From: CAYMLQ01 sp964390795
Lineage (GTDB): Bacteria > Verrucomicrobiota > Kiritimatiellia > RFP12 > UBA1067
Length of the DNA stretch: 13,872 nucleotides
NCBI GenBank assembly: GCA_964390795.1
Contig: CAYMLQ010000123.1
Coordinates: 1-13,872, forward strand
Direction: 5' to 3'
Shown here piece after piece: positions 1 through 5,815 of this stretch. The position numbers and the translations under genes are program-made. Under the pieces are notes generated by a model that was not told where the DNA came from, made no database searches, and was given only the letters and a program-made list of their open reading frames with translations. Within the stretch, counting starts at the first letter, position 1. Each line of letters opens with the position of its first letter.

Positions 1-171
1 CAGAATCCCGATGATCGACGTCACCGACGGCAGCAGCTTCAGCCGCTTCGCGTCGCTGATCGTGGTCGCCCGGTCGCCCGTGCCATCCGTCTTCATGATT
101 CGGTGCATCGGCTCGCCATCACGGGTGTACCAGTGCGCCGACTTCATCGCGTTCCGTGTCAAAATAGCCAT
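1..171 (-). CDS. Partial phage-type protein, probably PD-(D/E)XK exonuclease N-terminus
   Basis: Only the first 57 residues are inside the window; the gene runs off the left edge. The start ATG at 169-171 is preceded by AAAGGAG with 7 nt spacing, so the start is secure. The visible part begins MAILTRNAMKSAHWYTRDGE and ends with LLPSVTSIIGIL. A hydrophilic leader followed by a 'PSVTSI' segment is typical of the N-terminus of Cas4/RecB-like (PD-(D/E)XK) phage exonucleases. The catalytic residues lie outside the window, so the function is inferred. The SSB-like gene immediately upstream fits a phage recombination or replication cassette. It could also be an unrelated phage protein. Confidence 0.6.
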   Translation of the reverse strand, partial: MAILTRNAMKSAHWYTRDGEPMHRIMKTDGTGDRATTISDAKRLKLLPSVTSIIGIL

Positions 172-187
172 GGTCTTTCTCCTTTCC

Positions 188-216
188 GCCGTGCCGGCCC
201 GATTGCCGGTCACGGC
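188..216. repeat. Hairpin just upstream of the exonuclease RBS
   Basis: GCCGTG-CCGGC and GCCGG-(T)-CACGGC form an 11-bp GC-rich stem with one bulged base and a loop of about 6 nt. On the minus strand the hairpin ends only a few bases before the GGAAAGGAG ribosome-binding site. No U-tract follows on that strand, so it is not an intrinsic terminator for these genes. It may be an mRNA-processing or translation-control structure. Confidence 0.6.
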
Positions 217-262
217 GTAGTGATCCTCACATATGCCCCATTCGGCCCATCCGTCCCATGGC

Positions 263-808
263 CTAGAACGGCAACGGCTCGTCATCCACCGGCGCGGGCG
301 AAACCGGGGCAGGAGCCTGCGCGACCGGCACCGGCGCAGCATGCGGCGCAACCGCTGCCGGCACACCCGTCGCCATGCCCGCTGGCACCGGGCACAGCGC
401 CGCGATTGTCGGGAAGATCCCTTGACCGTTGCGCTTCGCCTCATGCGCGATGGTGATGAGGCACTTCTTGCCCTTCATCTCCATATAGTCCCAGCCGTAT
501 TTCGGAGCGCTGCCCAGCGCGGACTTGAGGAAGCCGAACAGGTTCGACTTCTCATTGCCGCTGATCCGCATCGTTTTCGACGCGATCCGGTGAGGCTGAC
601 CCGCCTGGTCCCGGAACCCGAACAGGAACGTGGTCAGGTCGACCACCTCCGTAACCTGCGGATTGTCGAACGACGGCCGCACGACCCCGAACTGGTCTTT
701 GATGTCGATGATCATCGCTACCACCGTACCCGCCGGAGCCACGTCATCCTTGACCTGATCCAGAAACGGGTTATTGCTCTTGCTGCTTGTCTCTTGAAGA
801 ATTGCCAT
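263..808 (-). CDS. SSB-like phage replication/recombination protein
   Basis: A 181-aa protein. ATG at 806-808 is chosen over longer in-frame starts because AGAGGTG lies 4 nt upstream and the protein then begins MAILQETSSKSNNPF. The N-terminal 120 residues look like one compact beta-rich domain containing a 'MKGKKCLITI' strand, as in small phage DNA-binding proteins of OB-fold type. Next comes a low-complexity Ala/Pro/Val linker (about residues 140-170), and the protein ends VDDEPLPF. A disordered linker capped by an acidic tail ending in Pro-Phe is the hallmark of SSB proteins, where the tail recruits partner enzymes. The adjacent exonuclease-like gene would be a natural partner. The fold assignment is inference; the tail is seen directly. 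Confidence 0.8.
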   Translation of the reverse strand: MAILQETSSKSNNPFLDQVKDDVAPAGTVVAMIIDIKDQFGVVRPSFDNPQVTEVVDLTTFLFGFRDQAGQPHRIASKTMRISGNEKSNLFGFLKSALGSAPKYGWDYMEMKGKKCLITIAHEAKRNGQGIFPTIAALCPVPAGMATGVPAAVAPHAAPVPVAQAPAPVSPAPVDDEPLPF

Positions 809-841
809 ATGGCACCTCTTGTGTTTCCGGGCTGTGTTTTT

Positions 842-874
842 CAGGTGCAACGCCGCCCGGCCGCGTTGCACCTG
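842..874. repeat. Perfect 11-bp inverted repeat in the SSB-like gene leader
   Basis: CAGGTGCAACG (842-852) and CGTTGCACCTG (864-874) are exact inverted copies around an 11-nt GC-rich loop. The element sits between the 84-aa membrane protein and the SSB-like gene, about 34 nt upstream of the latter's start. On the minus strand it is followed by GAAAAAC, not a U-tract, so it is a poor intrinsic terminator for that strand. A role as operator or RNA-stability hairpin is more likely. Confidence 0.75.
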
Positions 875-890
875 TCTTTACTGATTGTGT

Positions 891-1145
891 TTAGCGCAGT
901 TTCCGTTCGATGCACGCCCCGAAGATCATCGTGAAGATGATCCCCAGCCATACGCCCCAACAGGCCGCATCAGTTACCGGATGCTGATTGCCCTGAACCG
1001 TTGCGACCCGGTACGCGAACTTCATCAGCATCACCGGCCCCATGATGATCGTCGCGATCACCCATATTGCAGTTGCGAAGTTCACCAGCGTCTTGCGCCA
1101 CTGAATGCGGCGGTCAGACCCTTTGTTGTTTTGCTCTGTTTGCAT
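891..1145 (-). CDS. Small membrane protein, two predicted TM helices
   Basis: An 84-aa protein starting MQTEQNNKGSDRR. ATG at 1143-1145 has AAAGGTA about 8 nt upstream and is preferred over the longer frame starting at 1199. A charged N-terminal segment with the basic patch RRIQWRK is followed by two hydrophobic stretches (about residues 20-43 and 60-78) and a short basic tail, CIERKLR. This predicts an inner-membrane hairpin protein. No family is recognised. The position in a cassette of phage-type genes allows a holin-like, immunity or accessory role, none of which the sequence proves. Confidence 0.7.
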   Translation of the reverse strand: MQTEQNNKGSDRRIQWRKTLVNFATAIWVIATIIMGPVMLMKFAYRVATVQGNQHPVTDAACWGVWLGIIFTMIFGACIERKLR

Positions 1146-1220
1146 TTTTGTGTACCTTTGCGGGCTTGTTTGAATAAGGCGTTGCCCCTGCCCGCACATG
1201 GCACGCCTTCGAAAACTAAT

Positions 1221-1248
1221 GAACTTTAGAACTCGCGAACTTTAGAAC
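1221..1248. repeat. Direct repeat GAACTTTAGAAC x2
   Basis: GAACTTTAGAAC occurs at 1221-1232 and again at 1237-1248, separated by TCGC (period 16). On the minus strand it reads GTTCTAAAGTTC twice. It lies in the 125-bp spacer upstream of the 84-aa membrane protein gene. A related arrangement occurs at 2121-2152 in another spacer, so this is probably a binding site for a regulator of the element. Confidence 0.6.
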
Positions 1249-1270
1249 TTCGTCATTCACTTCTCGCCGC

Positions 1271-1417
1271 TCAACTGCCCCAGATCACTGCCAGAGCCAG
1301 CACGGCCCACCCGATGCCGCTGCCACCCGCTGTCAGGTACATGCACAGACCACACAGTCCGCACGCCATTACCGAGACCGCCAGTTTCACGGCCAACTCC
1401 GTCTGCTTGTCACTCAT
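1271..1417 (-). CDS. Very small membrane protein
   Basis: A 48-aa protein starting MSDKQTELAVKLAVS. ATG at 1415-1417 is preceded by GAGGT with about 7 nt spacing. Nearly the whole chain after residue 8 is hydrophobic, with two short segments separated by a glycine-rich turn (TAGGSGIG), and two Cys pairs (CGLC, then GLCMY) in the first segment. This predicts a membrane hairpin. No family is recognised. It lies 55 bp after the HTH gene in the same orientation, so it is probably co-transcribed with it. Confidence 0.55.
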   Translation of the reverse strand: MSDKQTELAVKLAVSVMACGLCGLCMYLTAGGSGIGWAVLALAVIWGS

Positions 1418-1472
1418 CGCATACCTCGCTTTCTCTCGTTTGCGTTCCGACTTGCCACACGTCACGTCCGTC

Positions 1473-1856
1473 CTAACCGTCCATGTCGCACCGTCCTTTC
1501 ACTGCTTTCGCGTCCCGTGTCCCGCATTTCGCGTTTCCCGCGCCGTCCCGCCGCCCCTCCTTCAGCTCCGCCGCGCGCCGCTTGAACTCGGTGCTCTCGA
1601 GATAAGCGACCACCTCGCTCAGACGGAACCGACGCCGACCACCCAGCTCATACCCCGGCACCTGCCACCGCCAGAGGGAACAGGGGCTCACGCCCAGCCG
1701 CCGGCCGACCTCGCGCAGCGTCAGATAAGGCTCCGGCCCGCGATCCGCTTCGGCGTCCTGCCCGGCGTCACCGCGAAGAACCCGTAGGGCTTCTTTCCGC
1801 AGGTCATCCGGGGCAGCCAACAGCGCAGCCAGAAAATCGCTTGTCGAGTCGCTCAT
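1473..1856 (-). CDS. Excisionase/MerR-like helix-turn-helix protein
   Basis: A 127-aa protein. Residues about 44-86 form a small DNA-binding domain of the HTH_17/excisionase type: 'YLTLREVGRRLGVSP', then the recognition region 'SLWRWQVPG', then the wing 'GRRRFRLSEVVAYL'. Proteins of this type bind DNA as excisionases or regulators in phages and integrative elements. The N-terminal 40 residues are helical and acidic. The C-terminal tail is highly charged and looks disordered. The ATG (1854-1856) overlaps the stop of the preceding 44-aa gene in an ATGA arrangement, so the two are translationally coupled. Its DNA target is unknown; the repeats at 1221-1248 and 2121-2152 are candidates. Confidence 0.85.
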   Translation of the reverse strand: MSDSTSDFLAALLAAPDDLRKEALRVLRGDAGQDAEADRGPEPYLTLREVGRRLGVSPCSLWRWQVPGYELGGRRRFRLSEVVAYLESTEFKRRAAELKEGRRDGAGNAKCGTRDAKAVKGRCDMDG

Positions 1857-1987
1857 TTGGAATTCCTCCCGTACTCGTAACCGTACTCACGATAGAGGTC
1901 TCCCACGGCGCCTTCTTCGCCTTCGTCTGCCAGTGCCAGCAACTGCTGGAATCGCTCGTCGTTGCCCAATGTCTTCGCCTGTCTCAT
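1853..1987 (-). CDS. Small acidic protein coupled to the HTH gene
   Basis: A 44-aa protein starting MRQAKTLGNDERF and ending YGYEYGRNSK. ATG at 1985-1987 is chosen because GGGGAT lies about 6 nt upstream. ATG at 1997-1999 would add four residues and has a poorer ribosome-binding site. The frame stays open to 2071, but that start lies inside a terminator hairpin and is unlikely. The sequence is mostly helical and acidic (DEGEEGAVGDLYREYG). The ATGA overlap with the HTH gene argues that it is real. Family and function are not recognised. Confidence 0.55.
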   Translation of the reverse strand: MRQAKTLGNDERFQQLLALADEGEEGAVGDLYREYGYEYGRNSK

Positions 1988-2044
1988 GTTGATCCCCATC
2001 GAACTCGGTTTTCCCGGCGCTGCCCCGGGCCTCGTCGGCGGGTC

Positions 2045-2089
2045 TTGAAAAAGAAAGAGGGCGCCCAGCACATTGGCCGGACGCCCTCT
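2045..2089 (-). terminator. Intrinsic terminator after the 467-aa gene
   Basis: Arms AGAGGGCG (2056-2063) and CGCCCTCT (2082-2089) are perfectly complementary. On the minus strand the hairpin is followed by TTCTTTTTC. It would end the transcript of the 467-aa gene (stop at 2168). No clear promoter is visible between it and the 44-aa gene, so partial read-through may serve the left module. Confidence 0.7.
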
Positions 2090-2098
2090 GTCGTATCG

Positions 2099-2121
2099 TC
2101 CCGCCGCTCGTTACGGCGGGA
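2099..2121. repeat. Perfect 8-bp inverted repeat with 7-nt loop
   Basis: TCCCGCCG (2099-2106) and CGGCGGGA (2114-2121) flank CTCGTTA. There is no U-tract on either strand. It directly abuts the GAAC/GTTC repeat element in the same spacer. Confidence 0.6.
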
Positions 2122-2153
2122 ACTCGACGTTCACTTTAGGAACTTGACGTTCC
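2120..2153. promoter_or_regulatory. Tandem GAAC-N5-GTTC palindromes, putative operator
   Basis: GAACTCGACGTTC (2120-2132) and GAACTTGACGTTC (2140-2152) are near-identical copies 20 bp apart, each a GAAC/GTTC inverted repeat with a 5-bp centre. The intervening CACTTTAG resembles the ACTTTAG of the 1221-1248 repeats. Position and symmetry suggest a regulator binding site controlling the left module. The GAAC...GTTC half-sites resemble those of some LexA/DinR boxes, but the spacing (5, not 4) differs. Confidence 0.5.
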
Positions 2154-2167
2154 TTTCTGTGATTTTT

Positions 2168-3571
2168 TTAATCAATATGCCATGCATAGCCATTCTGTTT
2201 GCTGTACTGACACGTTTGGCCGCACTTCAGGACCGCTTTGTTTGACAAATGCTTCCACAGACCCTCATCTATCTCTTTCAGTTGATCGATAACCTTGTTC
2301 ATGTGTTTCCCAACCAAATTGCCTGCCTTCGCCCTATCCCCGTCAAATGCCTTCGGTACCGGCATGCCACCGGCACCGACCTTCGTATTGCGCCGCATTT
2401 CGCCGTTCAGCCGCTCCAACTCATCCTCGAGGTCCGCTTTCTCACTCGCGGTACCAGGATCATCCCCGCACTCCGCAATATCGATTTTAAGCTGCCGGAT
2501 CTTGCCCGCGACCTCGCGCACCGTTTTTGCGTCCCAGCGTTCCTGCCGGTCGGCCACTTGACCCCTCACCGTTCCGCAAACCTCCTCAGCCCCGTCTTCA
2601 TCCTTCCCACCCATCCACTCGAGATCCTTCTTGTCGCCGATAACGGCAGCTTCGCCGCCCAGTTTTGACAGTAGCTCTTCCGCTCCAAAAGACTTGTCAG
2701 GGCAACGAAACAACTCAACAAGTAACGCGCTGGCCACAACGTCCGGCAGGTCGAACACCCGCCCTTCGCAATGACATCGCCACGTCGTCATCGTGAAAGA
2801 TTCGTTGTTAAAGCGGGTCTTCTTCACCCCGCGCTTACTGATCCTGTACCGCTCACGTCCGCCCGCCGCATGCACGGGGTCGCCCGGTCTCGCGAAAGCC
2901 CTGCCGAGTGTGTCGAGCCGACTGTCGACATGCTGCTTCAACTCCCGGACCGAGATGTCGCAAACCGCTTGCTCGCACGCCTGCCCGCAATTTCCCGTGA
3001 GAACATCACCGTTGAGCGTAACGGCGTCAGTCAGTATTAACTCCGCCAAATCCTTGCATTTAAGAAACTCTGGAAGTCCGGCATGGCTTTCTGCGGTCAT
3101 GAAACACCCGCCTGTGCCGTTAGCATCCACCCGCCGCGCCGCATCAACAACCTCAGCCGCGTCGACACCCAGGGCCAAATAGACGGCGCGAGCTTGTCCG
3201 GACTTCCGGCACACGCCTACCTGCCCGCATGGCCCCGGTTTCCTCTCAATGCGCAGCGCACGACACAGACCGTTGACGAGCCGATCTTCATCCAAACGCC
3301 AAGACTGGACGTCATCCCACATGAGATCCAGGTCATCCGTGTCCTCTGCTTGCTCGCCGGACGGGAACGCTAGGTACCCGCCTTGTTTCTCCCGCACCTG
3401 CAATCGAATCCCGGTCAAGGGGCACGGGTAGCCGTTCACCCTTTCCCCGATGCAAGGAACGAGGAAAGGGCGAATCACCGCAAGCGTTTCACCAAAACGC
3501 TCGCGCCATCCGGCCAGCGAATCACGCGCCGACAGCGATAGCGCGATGTGCGTCCAAATCGACGAAGCCAT
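2168..3571 (-). CDS. 467-aa protein of unknown function, second of a conserved-looking pair
   Basis: ATG at 3569-3571 lies 50 bp inside the preceding gene, but an excellent GGAGGT 9 nt upstream supports it, so the two genes are translationally coupled. The N-terminal half carries scattered cysteines (NGYPC near 46-50, GPCGQVGVC near 113-121, GNCGQACEQAVC near 193-204) that could bind metal. Residues about 240-305 ('YRISKRGVKKTRF', then 'FDLPDVVASALLVELF') look like a winged-helix-type fold. Residues 345-395 are a probable coiled coil. The C-terminus has a 'GLWKHLSN' helix, then CGQTCQY. From memory, this architecture resembles uncharacterised protein pairs seen in genomic islands. No enzymatic motif is visible. 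A DNA-binding role is inference only. Confidence 0.85.
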   Translation of the reverse strand: MASSIWTHIALSLSARDSLAGWRERFGETLAVIRPFLVPCIGERVNGYPCPLTGIRLQVREKQGGYLAFPSGEQAEDTDDLDLMWDDVQSWRLDEDRLVNGLCRALRIERKPGPCGQVGVCRKSGQARAVYLALGVDAAEVVDAARRVDANGTGGCFMTAESHAGLPEFLKCKDLAELILTDAVTLNGDVLTGNCGQACEQAVCDISVRELKQHVDSRLDTLGRAFARPGDPVHAAGGRERYRISKRGVKKTRFNNESFTMTTWRCHCEGRVFDLPDVVASALLVELFRCPDKSFGAEELLSKLGGEAAVIGDKKDLEWMGGKDEDGAEEVCGTVRGQVADRQERWDAKTVREVAGKIRQLKIDIAECGDDPGTASEKADLEDELERLNGEMRRNTKVGAGGMPVPKAFDGDRAKAGNLVGKHMNKVIDQLKEIDEGLWKHLSNKAVLKCGQTCQYSKQNGYAWHID

Positions 3572-4778
3572 CGGATGTGACCTCCACGAAACTCCTCACG
3601 AAACCGCGCCGACGTAACCAGTTCTCCACCACGACGGAGTCCCCGTCGCGCTCGTAGTTCACCCGGTTGCCCATCTGAAGCGTGAGCTTCCCGGTCCGGG
3701 TCGAGTTGCAGAGCTGGTAAGCGAGGACTACCCTCCGCACCGACATGGCACGTTCCGGTAGCACGCGTGGACTTTCTTCGTTGCCGGCCAGAAGCGTCTC
3801 GCCGTCGAGCGCTTTCACCGTGTACTCCTTCGGAGGCATGCCCCAGCACTCGAAGCTTACCTCGATGGGCGCAATCATCTTCAGCCCGTCGATGTCGCCC
3901 ACGTTGAACAGCTCCTCGGACCGGGGTGTCAGAAGGGGGGCCAGCGTAACGATCCGTGCGGTCGGCCGGAAGACGTTCGCCTCATCGAACAGCATGCGCC
4001 CGAACGCGATCCGGTACTTCGCATGCTCCGTCTTCCGGTGCGTGTTCATTCGCAGGTCGCCGTACACCTTGTTGTACGCCACGGCGTCATACTGTTCGGG
4101 ATTGAAAACGAAGCTCTTCCAGTCCCCCTGACCGTCAAAGCCGCTCTGACGGCTCTGTTTGCCAGGGTACCTGATCAGGAACCAAATCTCCTTTTCGAAG
4201 TCGTAGGGGATTATCTCAGTAGCCCGGTCACGCCGATTCTCTTCGATCAGACCTTGCTGAATGAAGTGCTCCGTCAGGTAATCACGCGCCTCCTGCATAA
4301 GTTCTGGCGTCGGATTCCGGTACCTCGCCCGGTAATCCATCGCCGGAGCGTAGTACTCGTAGGACGAGCGCGAATGCACACGCGCCCGCGCGTTCGCTTT
4401 CGCCAGAAAGTCCTTATGTTTCGGCCAGGCCTCGGTCGCCGCCAGAATGGCCTGGTCCACATACCCGTGCCGTGGCAGGTAGGTCGGCAGAGTGCGACGA
4501 TCTTCCTCCGCCTGCCGCTCGACGATGCCCCAAGACCTCGAGTTCCCCAACATTGACGACAAGTACAGGATGTCGTCCAACTCGGTTGGCACGCGCTCGC
4601 CCATCAGGGCGTCGCGAATCAACACGTAGTTCAGGTTCTCATCAGTAGCCGCGTCCGGCAACGCGAGGCCCCAGTCCGTCAGATAGGCAGGGAAAAGCGC
4701 GAGAAGTTCGCGCAACACCTGCGGATCGAGCCGCCGCAGCGCCTCGACCGAAGAAAAGCATCTCTTCGTGTACGCCAT
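3522..4778 (-). CDS. 418-aa protein of unknown function, first of a conserved-looking pair
   Basis: ATG at 4776-4778 (protein MAYTKRCFSSVEALRRLDPQ) follows GGAGAA with 8 nt spacing and is preferred over the in-frame extension to 4889, which would run through a terminator hairpin. The protein is soluble, with no signal peptide or membrane segment. The N-terminal half is largely helical. Residues about 245-400 are beta-rich and include 'NTHRKTEHAKYRIAFGRMLF' and the closing 'DGDSVVVENWLRRRGF'. This resembles an uncharacterised family in bacterial islands that precedes a partner like the next gene. No catalytic motif is recognised. The 50-bp overlap with the 467-aa gene suggests the two products act together, probably in a fixed ratio. 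Confidence 0.87.
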   Translation of the reverse strand: MAYTKRCFSSVEALRRLDPQVLRELLALFPAYLTDWGLALPDAATDENLNYVLIRDALMGERVPTELDDILYLSSMLGNSRSWGIVERQAEEDRRTLPTYLPRHGYVDQAILAATEAWPKHKDFLAKANARARVHSRSSYEYYAPAMDYRARYRNPTPELMQEARDYLTEHFIQQGLIEENRRDRATEIIPYDFEKEIWFLIRYPGKQSRQSGFDGQGDWKSFVFNPEQYDAVAYNKVYGDLRMNTHRKTEHAKYRIAFGRMLFDEANVFRPTARIVTLAPLLTPRSEELFNVGDIDGLKMIAPIEVSFECWGMPPKEYTVKALDGETLLAGNEESPRVLPERAMSVRRVVLAYQLCNSTRTGKLTLQMGNRVNYERDGDSVVVENWLRRRGFVRSFVEVTSDGFVDLDAHRAIAVGA

Positions 4779-4787
4779 AATCGTTCT

Positions 4788-4831
4788 CCGTCCGGCCTGA
4801 TGCCACGTCCCGCGCCCCGCAGACCGGACGG
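4788..4831. repeat. Inverted repeat overlapping the 418-aa gene RBS
   Basis: CCGTCCGG (4788-4795) and CCGGACGG (4824-4831) are exact inverted copies 28 nt apart. On the minus-strand transcript the proximal arm runs into the GGAGAA ribosome-binding site of the 418-aa gene, so pairing could mask translation initiation. Confidence 0.5.
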
Positions 4832-4837
4832 GTACGA

Positions 4838-4882
4838 CGAGAAAAGAGGCTGCCCCGACCGCGACACGCGGCCGGAGCAGCC
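4838..4882 (-). terminator. Strong intrinsic terminator after the DUF2188 gene
   Basis: On the minus strand, GGCTGC...GCAGCC extends into a 16-bp stem with two G-U pairs and a 3-nt loop (4848-4882), followed by TCTTTTCTC. It starts 7 nt after the DUF2188 stop. It would separate that gene from the 418/467-aa pair unless read-through is allowed. No sigma-70-like promoter is obvious between it and the 418-aa gene. Confidence 0.8.
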
Positions 4883-4889
4883 GATTCAC

Positions 4890-5114
4890 TCAGCCCGGTG
4901 ACCGGGTGGGGTCATTGCCGTACGACCAGGCTTCGCGGAACTTCCCATCCGTTGCTTGGATGCGGAGTTCAGCGCGATTGCCCATCGCAAGCTCGCGCCC
5001 ACGCTGAATTGCTTCAGCCTGGGTCTGAGCCCGGCACGTCAGCCGCGAGTTGCCCTCGCCGCGGACGCCCCAGCCGTCGCCATTACGGACTACGTACTGG
5101 TTTTGACTTGGCAT
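4890..5114 (-). CDS. DUF2188 domain protein
   Basis: A 74-aa protein starting MPSQNQYVVRNGDGWGVRGE. ATG at 5112-5114 has AAAGGA about 9 nt upstream. The pattern 'HVV..GDGW.VR.EG...', then 'TQAEAI..GRELA' and 'GRIR..xSYGNDP' is characteristic of DUF2188, here seen as YVVRNGDGWGVRGEG, TQAEAIQRGRELA and the closing WSYGNDPTRSPG. DUF2188 is a compact single-domain family of unknown biochemical function, common in bacteria and mobile elements. The protein spans the whole domain and is intact. It is followed at once by a strong terminator. Confidence 0.9.
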   Translation of the reverse strand: MPSQNQYVVRNGDGWGVRGEGNSRLTCRAQTQAEAIQRGRELAMGNRAELRIQATDGKFREAWSYGNDPTRSPG

Positions 5115-5167
5115 AGCGCCAATCCTTTCCCGGGCAATCCTCAGTCACGGATTGACCCGATTACCGA

Positions 5168-5196
5168 TTGACGCGGGAGACGGGAACGAATACAGT
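5168..5196 (+). promoter_or_regulatory. Plus-strand sigma-70-like promoter
   Basis: TTGACG (5168-5173, 5/6 match to TTGACA), a 17-nt spacer and TACAGT (5191-5196, 4/6 match to TATAAT). Transcription would start near 5203, pointing against all genes in the window. GATTGAC is also repeated 16 bp upstream (5150-5156). Confidence 0.4.
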
Positions 5197-5232
5197 ATAC
5201 GTGTAACTTACACCGAACCGTGGGTCTCCCGC
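5173..5232. repeat. Perfect 9-bp inverted repeat, 42 bp apart
   Basis: GCGGGAGAC (5173-5181) and GTCTCCCGC (5224-5232) are exact inverted copies. The interval contains GTATAC (5195-5200) and the palindrome GTGTAA-C-TTACAC. They may frame a regulatory site or pair in a long antisense transcript. Confidence 0.6.
5201..5213. promoter_or_regulatory. Palindrome GTGTAACTTACAC, putative operator
   Basis: A perfect 6+1+6 palindrome at the presumed start of the plus-strand transcript. On the minus strand it lies just upstream of a TATACT box (5194-5199), so a bound dimeric repressor could affect either strand. Confidence 0.45.
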
Positions 5233-5280
5233 GATTCATTGAGGCCGTTTCAGCGGTGACACGCTAAAACGGCCTTTTTT
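5203..5280 (+). ncRNA. Candidate small RNA, about 78 nt, antisense orientation
   Basis: A promoter-like sequence (TTGACG-17-TACAGT) ending at 5196 and an excellent intrinsic terminator ending at 5280 delimit a short plus-strand transcript with no useful reading frame. Both flanking genes are on the minus strand, so the plus-oriented terminator has no other visible customer. The 5' half is mostly unstructured and could be a base-pairing seed; the 3' half is the terminator hairpin. The RNA itself is inference. Confidence 0.35.
5242..5280 (+). terminator. Strong intrinsic terminator on the plus strand
   Basis: AGGCCGTTT (5242-5250) pairs with AAACGGCCT (5267-5275), extended by AGCG/CGCT after one C-A mismatch, with a 6-nt loop, then a T6 run (5275-5280). 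The minus-strand version lacks a U-tract (it continues CAATGAATC), so leftward transcripts should read through to the DUF2188 gene. Confidence 0.8.
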
Positions 5281-5773
5281 ACTCACCGGCAGTCGGGCCG
5301 GTGCCAACACTTGTGTCGTCTGCTTTAGCCTCCGCATTTAAACCGGTTTCCTCTTCGTCCGGCGGATCATCGTCTACATCATCCGTCCCGGTCCCGAGAA
5401 CCACAATCACCATGCCGCCCTCACCGAACTCGGGTGAGTAGCCCTGACTCTTCTTGCCCCTAAACTCGACTCCATAGTAATCGAGAAAGGCTCTTGCCGG
5501 GATGTGCCCGTTCCAGTTCTTAACGCCATCCGCCAACGTTGTTGCCCGTTTCTGAACCTTCACGGCTCCCTTGGCGTCTTCCTCTTGCGTGAACTTTACG
5601 CCTATCGCTTGCATTTTCTTGTCGAAGTACAGCAATGCATACCACTGCCCATCTCCAATGCCTACGCGTCTCAGCAGTCCTTGTGACAGACCGATCTGGC
5701 CGGTATTTCGAATGCTCAGCTTCGGAGCATACGAGCCAGCAACACTTGTAAACTGCTCAAAATCAAAGCTCAT
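5279..5773 (-). CDS. 164-aa protein of unknown function with acidic tail
   Basis: ATG at 5771-5773 gives MSFDFEQFTSVAGSYAPKLS; GAGG lies about 10 nt upstream, and the in-frame extension to 5827 crosses the promoter. The domain at about residues 15-110 contains 'PKLSIRNTGQIGLSQGLLRR', then 'WYALLYFDKKMQAIGVKF', then 'IPARAFLDYYGVEF'. This beta-rich pattern resembles a small uncharacterised family often seen near mobile or defence genes. The last 40 residues are highly acidic (DDVDDDPPDEEE) and look disordered. It is the first gene behind the strong promoter at 5816-5843. Function unknown; a DNA-mimic or AbrB-like role is speculation. Confidence 0.85.
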   Translation of the reverse strand: MSFDFEQFTSVAGSYAPKLSIRNTGQIGLSQGLLRRVGIGDGQWYALLYFDKKMQAIGVKFTQEEDAKGAVKVQKRATTLADGVKNWNGHIPARAFLDYYGVEFRGKKSQGYSPEFGEGGMVIVVLGTGTDDVDDDPPDEEETGLNAEAKADDTSVGTGPTAGE

Positions 5774-5815
5774 CTTGGTTAACCTCATCTCAAAAGATTT
5801 CCGATTTGTGGTTTG

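Noticed and set aside
233..934. Plus-strand 233-codon frame
   Set aside because: Antisense to the SSB-like gene, arginine- and histidine-rich, with no family resemblance.
2107..2170. Weak plus-strand terminator GGAAC-TTGAC-GTTCC followed by a T-run
   Set aside because: The stem is only 5 bp and about 9 nt separate it from the T-run; the palindrome is better explained as an operator.
3475..3849. Minus-strand 124-codon frame overlapping the 418/467-aa junction
   Set aside because: Arginine-rich out-of-frame reading of the 418-aa gene without a supported start.
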